The notes beneath the pieces are model-generated. The model was not told where the DNA came from and did not search any database. It was given only the letters and a program-made list of their open reading frames with translations. A stretch of 35,023 bases of DNA from Chara braunii. Taxonomy: Eukaryota > Streptophyta > Charophyceae > Charales > Characeae. Each line of letters begins with the position of its first letter. Within the stretch, counting starts at the first letter, position 1. This document shows, one piece after another, positions 19,431 through 28,231 of the stretch. Made by a program: the position numbers and the translations under genes. The DNA lies in contig BFEA01000309.1 in the NCBI GenBank assembly GCA_003427395.1, forward strand, positions 475,595-510,617, in the 5' to 3' direction.

Positions 19431-21663
19431 CCTTTCTTTTCTTCATCTTTTCCGCCGCGCGATCCTCCCTCCTCTCGTACGCTGTTTGCCTTGGTTTTCA
19501 CCTGCCTCCTGAGTTGTCTCTGCCGTGCGTAGTCTTCTCCTCCCGTACGCTGTTTCCATGCCCTCTTTTCTGCCATGCCCCTCTCCTCGCGAGAGCTCCT
19601 GCGTGCGCTATCCCTGGCCTTCTCTCCCGGACTCTCCTCTTCTCGCTTGGCGCGCATTCTCCCCTACTTCTTCCGCCCGTACTCTCTTTCCCTCGTACTC
19701 CTCTGTGCGCTGTCGTGCCCGGCTTCCTTGTTCCCCTCTGCTCTCTTTCCGTGCACTGCTTATCCCTACGTCCTCTAAGGCTCTAACTCCCCCGCGCGCT
19801 TTCTCCTTGAGATCCCCTCTCTTGCGCTCCCCGGTGTGCCTCTGAGTGCTCTGTCCAAGCCTCTCGACGTTCTGCTGTGCGCCTCTAACTGTCCTCTTGT
19901 TCTCCTCCCTCCCTAGCCTTGCTAGGTGCGCTATACGTGCGCTCCCCTTGCCTCCCCAGGCAAAGTCCCCCTTTCTGCCTCTCCTCCTCGTCCCTTTGTA
20001 TGTCCCGGCCAGGCTTCGACCAGGCGCGGGCCCGACCAGTTGCTGCCCTGTCGGGTGCAGCTGTTCTGCTCTTCCCACCTCCTGCACTTTCCCTCCACCA
20101 ATCACTTTTCTCCTTCTCTCACTTTCCCCGTTCGGGCGCCAAAGCCAAAATTTCACGAAATTTTTATCTTTCCCGCCATACCTCACCGATCCTCTATTTC
20201 TTTCTCATTCACCAATCATATCCTGATTTCCCTCGACTTGGACTTCGGTGAACATTTTCAAAAATTTCCTTCTTAATGGCTTGCTTTTACTTTTGAAGTT
20301 TTCAATTTCGAAATTTCCCTCCATTTCCGCTTTCAACGGCCTCTTTTCTTTTCCCTCCACCAGTCCCGTCATTCCTTTCTTGAACCCCCAGGCCCGGTGC
20401 AGCAGACTCCAACTTGCCGCGAAAATATTATCCCGCCATAGTCAATGGAAGCTCCCCTGCTCGACACCTTGGCTCACACCACCAGGCCCGAATGTATCTA
20501 ACCCCAAACCGAGGCCAAACTCCGATAATCCAACTGCAATCACGTACGGAGCTCATCAGGAAAGAATCCTGGTCCTAGCATCGTCCTTCTCTCTGCACCT
20601 GTCTGTCTCCCGACCAATCTCTGTCTATCTGGCCGCTCATCTTGCGACGGCCGGACCCTTTTTCCAATCCTTTCGATGTTCCATGTCGGCCGTCTCAAAA
20701 TGCCCTGCCCCTCTTAACCTTTTCGAGGCGGCCTGCTGCGCTCGCTACCAACTCCTGACCGAGTTGAACAGCTTCTCTTGGCGACGTCAAACCTTCATAC
20801 TCAAAATTCTGCACACGTGCACCGCGACACACATGCATATTCATTTTTGAGCTTACCCACGCCCACGCTCATTTACTCATGCACGCACACCAAAACCACA
20901 TGGTTGGACCGACTTTTGCACACGTCCGCGCGTACCCCATGCGCATACACATTTTTCGAGATCTCTCACACATACGTACACACGTGGAGGTACAGTGGCC
21001 GCACCAATGCCAGCTTACTTTAGTAGCCACTTGTCAACCCCACACGCCGGACCGCCGATGCATCGCTCGAGCCTCCAAATTTCGAGTCGATTGTATGTTG
21101 TGTGGTGCGACTCTGACAACCATCCAGAAGCCCCGAGTCGCAAGAGTCGGCACCCAATAATTGTAGCAGAGACTTGTGGTAGAAATAGTCGTTGCCGACG
21201 TCTGCTGATGGATCCCCCCCCCGTCGTAATTCGACCCTCATCCTCACACGTCGTCACCCACCATCGCCGCTTCGCTCCAAACCCCAATGGATGGGAAATC
21301 GGGTATCCCCAAGCCCCCTGTTTTCGCCGCCTCTACACCGCTCCCCTATACACCATTCAAACCCCCCGCATACGCCTCGCAAACCCAAATTCAACCGAAA
21401 TCCCCCAAGCATAAGCAGACAAAACCCCGAAACAAGCGAAAATAACCAGTCACATAGACACAAACAGTCGCAAAAATTCAAAAAGGGGCAGCCGCCCGAC
21501 ACCGGGTCTGTAGGGAATATAAGACCATGCTTGTGCAACCACTCTCCTTCATCATGAAGATGTCAAAACTCATTGCATCACCTGCCAAACAAGAGCTAGC
21601 CATTAACAGGTAGTCCCAATACGGAATCTTTTGCGCATATACGTAGATACACCTTGCAGCTTC

Positions 21664-22607
21664 CTAATGAAATATACTCTCTTCTTTCTTGCTCGTATAG
21701 GTCCAAGGCAACTTCAGCTTCATCTTCTGCCTTGACTCCTCCTCTTCACTATCTTTTTCCTTCTTGGGAACCTTCCCTTTATTATCTCCATCATCGCCAC
21801 CATCTCCTCCCCCACCACCAATCTTCAATTGTTTAATCACAACGGGGTCTTTAAGTCTCTTACAGAGAGCTTCATCTAACTGTTCCACATAATCGCGGAC
21901 TCGCAAATCAATCTGCGGCGAGGCATTATTCAGAAAGTTATTCCAAGTATCAACAAATTCTCCCTGTTGCGCCTCTACTTTGGTTACGGTCTGATGAAGT
22001 ACAACGAGTTGATCATTGGTTTGGAGGAGGGCATCAATGAGAAGGATAAGTCTTTCTTCTATTGCAACTTTTGTCCCTTTCTGCTCCTGCGACATCTGCC
22101 GCAATCTCTCTCCGTCCTCTTTCATGTTCTTCTTCTCATCAAACTTTTTTCCCCTTTCTAGCAGCATGTGATTATGCAAGCTCTCTTCTTCTCCACCAAC
22201 AACCGTTTCTCTGCCTCATCCTTCACTTCAGACAACAGTTTGAGGAGAACTTCCTTCTCTCCCTCACTCTCTGTTGGCAGCTCCTCCCGAAATCCAAACT
22301 GGCCTATCCAATCCATTGCCTCCAACTGCCGCATCGGTATGACACCCATGTGACTGCTCTCAGCCTGCTCCGCCCGTGGTTGACCTCTCCTTCTTTCCAA
22401 TCTTTCTCCCACATCTTTTTCTCCTTCTTCTTCTTTTTCTTTTTTTAATTCTTCCATCAACTTCCTCTCCTTCATCTCCTTCTCCAACTTTTCTTTTTCT
22501 TCTTGCAACTTCTTCATTTCCTCCTTTTTTTTTATCTTTTCCTCCTTTTCTTTCTTCTTTTCTGCTTGGCGACGATTTACCTCAGCCTGTTCTTCAGCTG
22601 TCCCCAT
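21664..22607 (-). pseudogene. Element A Gag N-terminal coiled-coil region, frameshifted
   Basis: Two overlapping minus-strand frames (22158-22607 and 21664-22179) form one product with a frame change near 22170. The first starts MGTAEEQAEVNRRQAEKKKE at 22607 and is almost wholly Lys/Glu-rich heptad-like sequence, a predicted coiled coil. The second continues with RLILLIDALLQTNDQL and ends KLKLPWTYTSKKEE. Position, about 490 nt downstream of the primer-binding site, and lead-in to a KLPWTY-type segment fit the N terminus of Gag. The capsid continuation expected next is instead at 17200, beyond the 4.4-kb block. Confidence 0.65.
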
Positions 22608-23096
22608 AGCACTGACAGGGACAAAAGTGCGAACATAGGATAGTCATCCATGGTGATAAAAGGCACAGGTACCGACCCTCCACCTCCTCACTACTTAGAT
22701 CTACCCCTATTACTAACTACTAACTTCCGAGTGGGTCTGACTGTTGCTGACTGTCGTATACCTTACGATTGGCCTCGTTACTAGACTCAACTATGTCACG
22801 AGATTTGGTCCAGCCGAACAACATCGACAGCAGGATGAGGAAGGTACCAAACACCACGACAGATCAACAAGCAATACAGGTTTAATGGGGGGATGCACTT
22901 CAGTCCAAGGAACGTTCCATTGATGAAGCTCCACGACCGCTCCAACACTCCGTAATCACCACTCAACAGACCCCTTCTTCCTCGGCCTACTTCTCTACCC
23001 CCTTCGACAGTCTTCTCCCCACTCAACTCTCTTTCATCTCTCCCCTCTCGCCGACCTTAATCGTTGCCAGGATGACAAGTGGGTGTAGTGAGCAAC
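22608..23096 (-). other. Element A untranslated leader
   Basis: This is the stretch between the primer-binding site and the first Gag ATG in minus-strand sense. It has no recognised coding sequence. A leader of this size is normal for gypsy elements and would carry packaging signals, which cannot be identified by eye. Confidence 0.6.
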
Positions 23097-23109
23097 TGCC
23101 CCGATACCA
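23097..23109 (-). promoter_or_regulatory. Element A primer-binding site (tRNA-Met)
   Basis: The minus strand reads TGGTATCGGGGCA, three bases inside the 5' LTR boundary. It closely matches TGGTATCAGAGC, the complement of the initiator tRNA-Met 3' end used by most plant gypsy and copia elements, with changes after TGGTATC. It fixes the element orientation and the LTR edge at 23113. Confidence 0.85.
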
Positions 23110-23112
23110 GTT

Positions 23113-24106
23113 TGCAATGACCCTCTTAGTTCAACATCAGTGAGCGCACACAATCACACCACATACATGGATGAAATCACACGAATTCTCACACTAGAGA
23201 CCAGAAAGATGAAGACTAGGTAGCACAACTTATAATCTCAACAAATTATCATATGATCAAAGAAGAGTTTCAATCACCAGCGCTCAACAACGCAACCCAA
23301 GAATCCTGTATCTTCACTCAGAGATGTCTCTCTTCCAAAAACTCTTTTGTCTTCTCTCTGTCTACCACCTCACTGTGTCTTCTCTCCCTACATACATGCA
23401 CTCACAATCAAGGACCTACTCTGAATACACCCGCTACTAACTATCTGAAGTCTACCACTAACACTCTGCACTTGCGCACCTATGGCTGCCTTCTCCTTGC
23501 CAGCGCAATATCTTCCTCTCTCTCACTCTCTCTCTAGCACAACACTCTGGCCTCAGCGCTCTGCCCCTCGCTACAGCGGACAAGTGCACCAACACTTCCA
23601 CACTTCTTGTGAATAAGCAATCTTCCCGAATGGGAGGCTGGCCAGTCCTTTTGTAGTCTTGGATTGCACTTCAATTCGTGCCAGCCTCTGCTTCCTGGGT
23701 CTGTCTGGGTTCCGGTACCACATTCCCACGGCCTATCTGTTTCTGAATGTCAAGGCTTGGAACCTTCCCGAATTTCCATTGGTCTGCTGCTGCTTGGGCC
23801 TTTGAGTTATGAGTTTTCGAGTTTGGCATATGGATTTGACTGTGGATTGTGACTCCTCCCTCTGAGACACGACTCTTGCTTATGGAACTGCCCTTTCACT
23901 CGTGGGATGTGACTCTCCAATGTGACTTTTCATTATTGGATGTGACTTTTGCCCCTGAGATGTGTCTGTTTACTCGATACTTGTTGGACTGGACTGCTGA
24001 GGTACGTGACTGTGACTTTTCTGAATTTGACGAATTCGGCCTTTCTAGACCGGGGCCTCTAACCCTATGATCCGAATTTGGGGTCTGAATCGTGGAAGGC
24101 CTTTCA
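23113..24106 (-). repeat. Element A 5' LTR (minus-strand sense), 994 bp
   Basis: This is a direct copy of 10974-11991, starting TGCAATGA and ending TTTCA in plus-strand sense. Differences from the left LTR include several short indels in the CT-rich and CTACTAAC-rich parts. The LTR promoter and polyadenylation signals should lie here but were not pinpointed. Confidence 0.92.
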
Positions 24107-24110
24107 ATCT
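24107..24110. repeat. Target-site duplication, right copy (ATCT)
   Basis: ATCT follows the CA end of the right LTR and matches 10970-10973. Confidence 0.7.
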
Positions 24111-24274
24111 CCTCTACTTGCTAAGTTCAAGGGAAGAAGGAAAAAAACAGAGTTATACCGCTTCGGAAAAAACAACTATTTCTGCCGTCCAACCCCGCCT
24201 GCGTGACCCATCACTGAATTCGAAGGCAAGGCTGGATTCTGACTCTGCTCCGGGCACACTCACTCCTGGTATAA

Positions 24275-24391
24275 GGAAAATGAGCAGAAGCGAGATGACA
24301 ATATTCAGATCGCACAAATTGAAAGCCAAATCGTAACACAGTGTTCAGAAAGTAGCATTGCACCAATATAACCCCAATGAAGAATAGTGAT
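24275..24391 (-). repeat. Element B LTR-end segment, left copy
   Basis: This is about 94% identical by eye to 28112-28231, with a 4-bp indel near CGCACAA. Shared landmarks are GCGAGATGACAATATTCAG and GTTCAGAAAGTAGCATTGC. Identity ends after GAGAATAGT or its equivalent. In minus-strand sense it would be the end of the 3' LTR. Confidence 0.75.
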
Positions 24392-24456
24392 CGCGGAGGG
24401 AAACCGAGCAAGAGAAAGAAGGAAAGAGAGAACTCCCCGGGGATGGAAGCGGAGAA

Positions 24457-24544
24457 AGCCATAAAATCTCCTTTCTAGTTAGCGACGAACTCGGAGCATG
24501 TCAAAGGGAAGCTCGTCGCTAACCAGAAAGGAGATTTTATGGCT
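24457..24544. repeat. 32-bp foldback at the protease break
   Basis: Arms 24457-24488 and 24513-24544 are inverted copies with one mismatch in 32 and a 24-bp spacer. The right arm and spacer encode the end of the protease fragment (SDELPFDML); the left arm reverses it, giving a stop soon after. The retrotransposon reading frame therefore ends exactly in the foldback. Confidence 0.95.
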
Positions 24545-25110
24545 CACTTCCCCTCCTCCATAGGAGAAGGTACAAACTACGTCCTTGACATGGTCTTTCA
24601 CCAACATTTGGTGCTTGTTGACCAGCGTAGAAGCTACAGTTCTGCTAAGTCGCTGCACTTGGTCCCCTAAGCGCAGTCTATCCACACAAGCACGACAGAT
24701 GAAGTTCTGTGTAGAGCCTATGACTGCAAAAGCGCCAACTTTGAGGCCAACTTCATCAACCTCTACCACGAAATGTTCACCCTTTGGACCTCTATTGATT
24801 ATTGTCCAAGAGTCCTTGGGGTCCTTCCCTGACCACTCAGTCTCTAACTCTTCTAGGGCCTCAGACACATCTCTCGAGCAGAGCGTCGGTGGGTCTGAAT
24901 GTGTCTGTGGGGCGATACCTGGGTCACTAGCCTTGGCCAACGCCTGAAGTGGGGAAGGCGACGTTACCACTTCAGCGCGAGTAAGAGCGGCTAAGACTCC
25001 TACTAGCCAGAGGTGTTTCCCTGCGAAGTGTTCGCAGAAGCACCGCCCGAGTTCGAAGATAGTCCCACCACCGTTGGTGAGGCTACCCTCATCAGGACCT
25101 TTTTGCCTCG
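24479..25110 (-). pseudogene. Element B protease fragment, inactive
   Basis: A minus-strand frame contains a retropepsin-like region: VEVDEVGLKVGAFAVIGST, then NFICRACVDRLRLGDQVQR, and near the end SHKISFLVSDELPFDML, a typical C-terminal half. The catalytic DSG/DTG triad is not present; the aligned positions read V-I-G, so the active-site Asp is lost. The frame terminates at the foldback, before the DW motif that normally follows. Upstream it is contiguous with the zinc knuckle. No RT follows. Confidence 0.8.
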
Positions 25111-25152
25111 ACACGTTTGGGACGTGTGACCATAATTGCCACAGTTCATGCA
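25111..25152 (-). pseudogene. Element B Gag zinc knuckle
   Basis: The minus strand encodes CMNCGNYGHTSQTC, a perfect CX2CX4HX4C nucleocapsid knuckle that binds element RNA. It lies between the capsid region and the protease, overlapping the start of the protease frame. It is intact, although the reading frame around it is not continuous with capsid. Confidence 0.9.
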
Positions 25153-25206
25153 GGTGCCCCTAACGACTCGGTCTCTCCACACCTTATACTCTGAACCAAG
25201 TTTTAC

Positions 25207-26250
25207 CTATGCAGGTGTTCCTTGGTCGCCCTGACCCGTGGACCGTACTACCTTCTTTTTCCCGATCCCCCTAGCCTTTTCCTTGATAGGTGTCACGACT
25301 CCCCCATCCAAAGTCTCACTGGCCCAATCATGCTCTGTCTCCTCCCCAAGGTCTGGGAAGTCATCAATTTCTGTCGTCTGACCATCGTGGTGAATGAAGC
25401 GAAGCTGTGCTGATCGACATAAGCCTCGTCTACCATCTTTGTCCTTACCTCTGAGGGTAGACATCTAAGGTAATCCGTGAGGAGTACCTGCTGGTCATAG
25501 TGCACGCCAAGTACCACGAGCAAGCGTTCTACGGTGTCCGTTAGCTCATGAACATTCTTGTACCTTCTCGCACAGAGACTGTTGATTGCATCGGTAAACC
25601 CTTTGAGCCCCTTGAGGGTCATGCCACCTGTTGAACACGGACCGTACAAACTCTTCCAATTTCTGGGTCTGGGCCCAGGCATCGGAGTTGTGATCGTAGC
25701 CTTGCTGCTGCACTAGGCCATTCAACCAACAGGCTGAACCCTCTAAAAAGAAGGCAGCCACAACAACTTCTTGCTCTGGCCTGGTAAGCTTGTGCCTTAC
25801 ATAGGTAGGCACCGTCCTTACCCAGGTATCCAAATCCTCGTCCTTCTTCCTGTCGTCGAAGAAGGGCTTAGGACTCAGCAAGGGTATTTTGGGCATCCAC
25901 TGCATAGGCTGCATTGACCTAGGTGCTTGCTGCAGTGGTTGCATAGCCACTGAAACAGGTTGTTGCGCACTAACTTGGACCTGACTTGACAATGAGAATG
26001 TAGTAACCACTGTCGTCGATGGTACGGCTGAGACTCTATGAACCGGACCACTAGTTGTTACAAAACCACCTGGAGGGGGCATGCCAAACATAGGTGAGAA
26101 TGGAGGACCTACTGGCGACAGCGCCACTGATGGACCCGCACCCGAAGGGGGAGCTACAGCAAACAGAGGGTGCCTCATCAATGGATGAGGAGCCTGCAAT
26201 GCAACCAAAATTCGTTTCTGGCCTACCACTAGTTCAACCAACACCTCCTG
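25207..26250 (-). pseudogene. Element B Gag capsid region, frameshifted
   Basis: Three successive minus-strand frames make one capsid domain. The first (25546-26244) has a Pro-rich lead, then FFDDRKKDEDLDTWVRTVPT, LTRPEQEVVVAAFFLEGSA and FVRSVFNRWHDPQG. The second (25293-25682) continues MTLKGLKGFTDAINSLC, YKNVHELTDTVERLL and LTDYLRCLPSEVRTKMVDEA. The third (25207-25464) reads FIHHDGQTTEIDDFPDLGEE. This order matches a Retrotrans_gag domain. Frame changes lie near 25620 and 25400. Confidence 0.85.
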
Positions 26251-26818
26251 CTAAACTACCTGCGTCTCCGCCACACACAGGAGCGAGTTACGCAGTGCTC
26301 GTATCGCAGGGTCAAGTGTTGACTTATCTAGTGCTTCTAATCTGCTCAACTCCTGCAATCTACTGCCTAGTCTAGCTTTTCTCATGATTGCTTTTCTTCT
26401 CCTCTCTGCTGCCTCATCCAATTGCCAATGTAGCTCATCCTGAAGTTCTTCTGCTTGAAGGATTTCATAATCCTCCGGCGTGAGTCGAGTCCGGTGTGAG
26501 TTGAGTCTGCTGGCTGACTCGCACACTGGCTAATGGACCTCTGAGAACCACTCTGACCAACTCCTGAGGAAATGGCCTGTGACGAAGTCTGCAACATGGT
26601 AGAGGAAGTAACCATGGTAGTACTGGTACTAGCTATTGTTCTAGACATGGCGCTATCCTCAACCACCCTCACTCTTCTTGCCGCTGCTCTCTCTCTAACC
26701 TCTCTCCGCAGTCTCCTGGACCTAGCTCTAAGAAAGTCAAGGGTCGACTACGAGCAGTTCCACGAGTAGTCCTACGGTCGTCCACTAACAACTCCTCACT
26801 AGTGCTTGCATCACTCAT
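26251..26818 (-). pseudogene. Element B Gag N-terminal region, broken
   Basis: The likely Gag start is the ATG at 26816-26818 on the minus strand, giving MSDASTSEELLVDDRRTTRG and then a stop after about 49 codons. The product continues in other frames with a Ser/Thr-rich stretch and then LTPEDYEILQAEELQDELHW and DEAAERRRKAIMRKARLGSR, a likely coiled coil. At least two frame changes separate it from the capsid part. The start is chosen because it lies just downstream of the leader and has no earlier alternative in that frame. Confidence 0.6.
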
Positions 26819-28090
26819 GAGCTACAGAGTGTGTGATCTAAACTAGAATCCACACTGAATCATACCTTAGCCTGACACACAACCGATTACAAATCACAAC
26901 TAATTTCGGTCGGCCTGAACAAAAACAGTTAGGTGATGTGGTAACAACCAATGTCAGATCCTACAAAAAATATCACATTTATTTTTAGATTACCCTAGAA
27001 CAGATTGCAATGCAACAAAGAACTAATATGTCTGCAGTTGTCTGTCAGTTGTCAGTCAAGTATGTAACGACTAGATAATCAAAAATAAAAATAATATATC
27101 TTGTTGGAGATGTATACTGGATCGCAGATTTGTCTAATGATTGCCACTGTGAACAGTTACTGGAATCCCCCCTCCCCCTGTATCCTTCTTGAGTTGTCAT
27201 TTTGTGTCAAAGTCCTGAGCATCTGGTTGAGAAACGTGTCTGAAGGTGTGCAATCCGTCCCACCCCTGTGCCCCAAGTCAACGCAGACGCAGAACCTGCC
27301 AGCCCTTGCACATTATTTACCCTCGCATGCAACGAGCCTTACACCCAGTTTGATCTGGCTGATCAGGAGGCATTTAAGGAGAGCCCCCGTAACTCCTCAA
27401 GAATTATTTAACGTCGCAGACAGGACGACGATCACAACCAGAATCAACACCGAGTCCCCGCCAGAAATATTTAAAGACGGTCTGGTAAGCGTCTGTTCAA
27501 AGGGCTGGCATGCCCTGCATGACCTCTATTGCGCAAGCAGCAGAACCAAAGACTTGCGGCAAAGCATGCGTGTACTAGTCCCAGCGGGTTGGCATGGTGA
27601 CCGTGACCCGAGTGCTTCGTCCAGGGCCCTTCAGAGGCTTCGCCCGTCTCCCACCAGCTTGCTGCCCGGGAAGAATGTCGACTCTCAAGGTTGAGGGCTC
27701 GTCACACCTCACATCGAGAGGACTCTGAAGACAAGATTCACTTCCTTACGGTAAGAAGTAATGAAGAGGGTAGATAAGGAAGAGAGCAACGCACCTCATA
27801 ATGCTGCCCCCAACCACAGATTTCTCGTCGGCAACCTGGTGTGCATTTATGATGACAGGTCTTTGCCTTGGCACAACCAACAGCAGAATGCAGTTCCACC
27901 TCGGCTTAATATGTCACATCAGCGAGCTCTCATCATCCAGCATACACCCCGTATGTCACCACATAGCTTCCTGATGCGCCCACACGACCCTGGGCCGCCT
28001 TATGTTCAATGCCCAAGCCTTATAACTGCCCCACACCTCATGCGAAGCACCGAACTGCAATTGCGAAGAACCAATGAAGCGCAATATGAA
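26819..28090 (-). other. Element B leader region, no recognised gene on either strand
   Basis: This lies between the primer-binding site and Gag of element B. Plus-strand frames of 197 codons (27101-27694) and 134 codons (27761-28165) occur here, but neither shows a domain, signal peptide or membrane segment I recognise, and the second runs through the PBS into the LTR repeat. I treat both as chance frames. A 1.27-kb leader is long for this class and may include other inserted sequence. Confidence 0.45.
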
Positions 28091-28105
28091 CCAGCTCCGA
28101 TACCA
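28091..28105 (-). promoter_or_regulatory. Element B primer-binding site (tRNA-Met)
   Basis: The minus strand reads TGGTATCGGAGCTGG, matching the tRNA-Met type primer-binding site over TGGTATC.GAGC. It sits about 6 bases from the LTR-end repeat at 28112 and orients the element. Confidence 0.8.
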
Positions 28106-28111
28106 AATTAC

Positions 28112-28231
28112 AAGGAAAATGAACAGAAGCGAGATGACAATATTCAGATCGCACAATCACATTGAAAGCCAAATCGTAACACAGTGTTCAGAAAGTAGCA
28201 TTGCACCAATATAACACCAATGGAGAATAGT
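28112..28231 (-). repeat. Element B LTR-end segment, right copy
   Basis: This is the end of the 5' LTR in minus-strand sense, next to the PBS. It is repeated at 24275-24391. How far the 5' LTR extends to the right is unknown because the left copy is truncated. Confidence 0.75.

Larger units (their letters stand above)
17200..21660. other. About 4.4 kb microsatellite- and pyrimidine-rich block splitting element A gag
   Basis: No coding sequence is recognisable. The block contains (CT)n tracts at about 17331-17410, 17600-17630, 18270-18577 (spanning the gap), 18979-19010, 19215-19262 and 19398-19430, CA/GT tracts at 17631-17669, 18033-18054 and 19011-19039, and a T run at 18079-18105. From about 19470 to 19940 a pyrimidine-rich region repeats a loose CGTRCGCT motif. 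The rest (20000-21650) is C-rich single-copy-looking DNA. It lies where Gag residues should be continuous, so it is a nested insertion or a local expansion. I found no terminal repeats. Confidence 0.6.
10974..24106 (-). mobile_element. Element A: degenerate full-length Ty3/gypsy chromovirus-like LTR retrotransposon
   Basis: Two direct LTRs (10974-11991 and 23113-24106) with TG...CA ends enclose an internal region whose minus-strand order is primer-binding site, gag, protease, RT, RNase H, integrase and chromodomain-like tail. This is the Ty3/gypsy order. A 4-bp duplication (ATCT) flanks the whole unit, so one insertion event made it. The LTRs differ at about 15 of the first 190 aligned positions (hand count, near 8%) plus indels, so the insertion is old. 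Length is 13.1 kb against the usual 5-8 kb because about 4.4 kb of foreign or expanded sequence splits gag. Every coding domain has stops, frameshifts or lost catalytic residues, so the copy cannot be autonomous. Confidence 0.9.
24275..28231 (-). mobile_element. Element B: internally deleted Ty3/gypsy element
   Basis: A minus-strand element has a tRNA-Met primer-binding site at 28091-28105, a gag starting near 26818, a CCHC knuckle and a protease that stops abruptly at about 24489. Directly repeated segments (24275-24391 and 28112-28231) flank it and fit the terminal part of an LTR. RT, RNase H and integrase are absent; a foldback marks where they should begin. It lies 165 bp from the right end of element A and resembles it in PBS type but not in Gag sequence. 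Full LTRs and a target-site duplication were not found. Confidence 0.7.

Noticed and set aside
19526-20251. Overlapping plus-strand frames around 19500-20250 as a gene
   Set aside because: Several frames are open simultaneously in pyrimidine-rich DNA and none shows a domain.
27101-28165. Plus-strand frames of 197 and 134 codons as host genes
   Set aside because: No recognisable domain; they oppose element B and the second crosses its PBS and LTR end.
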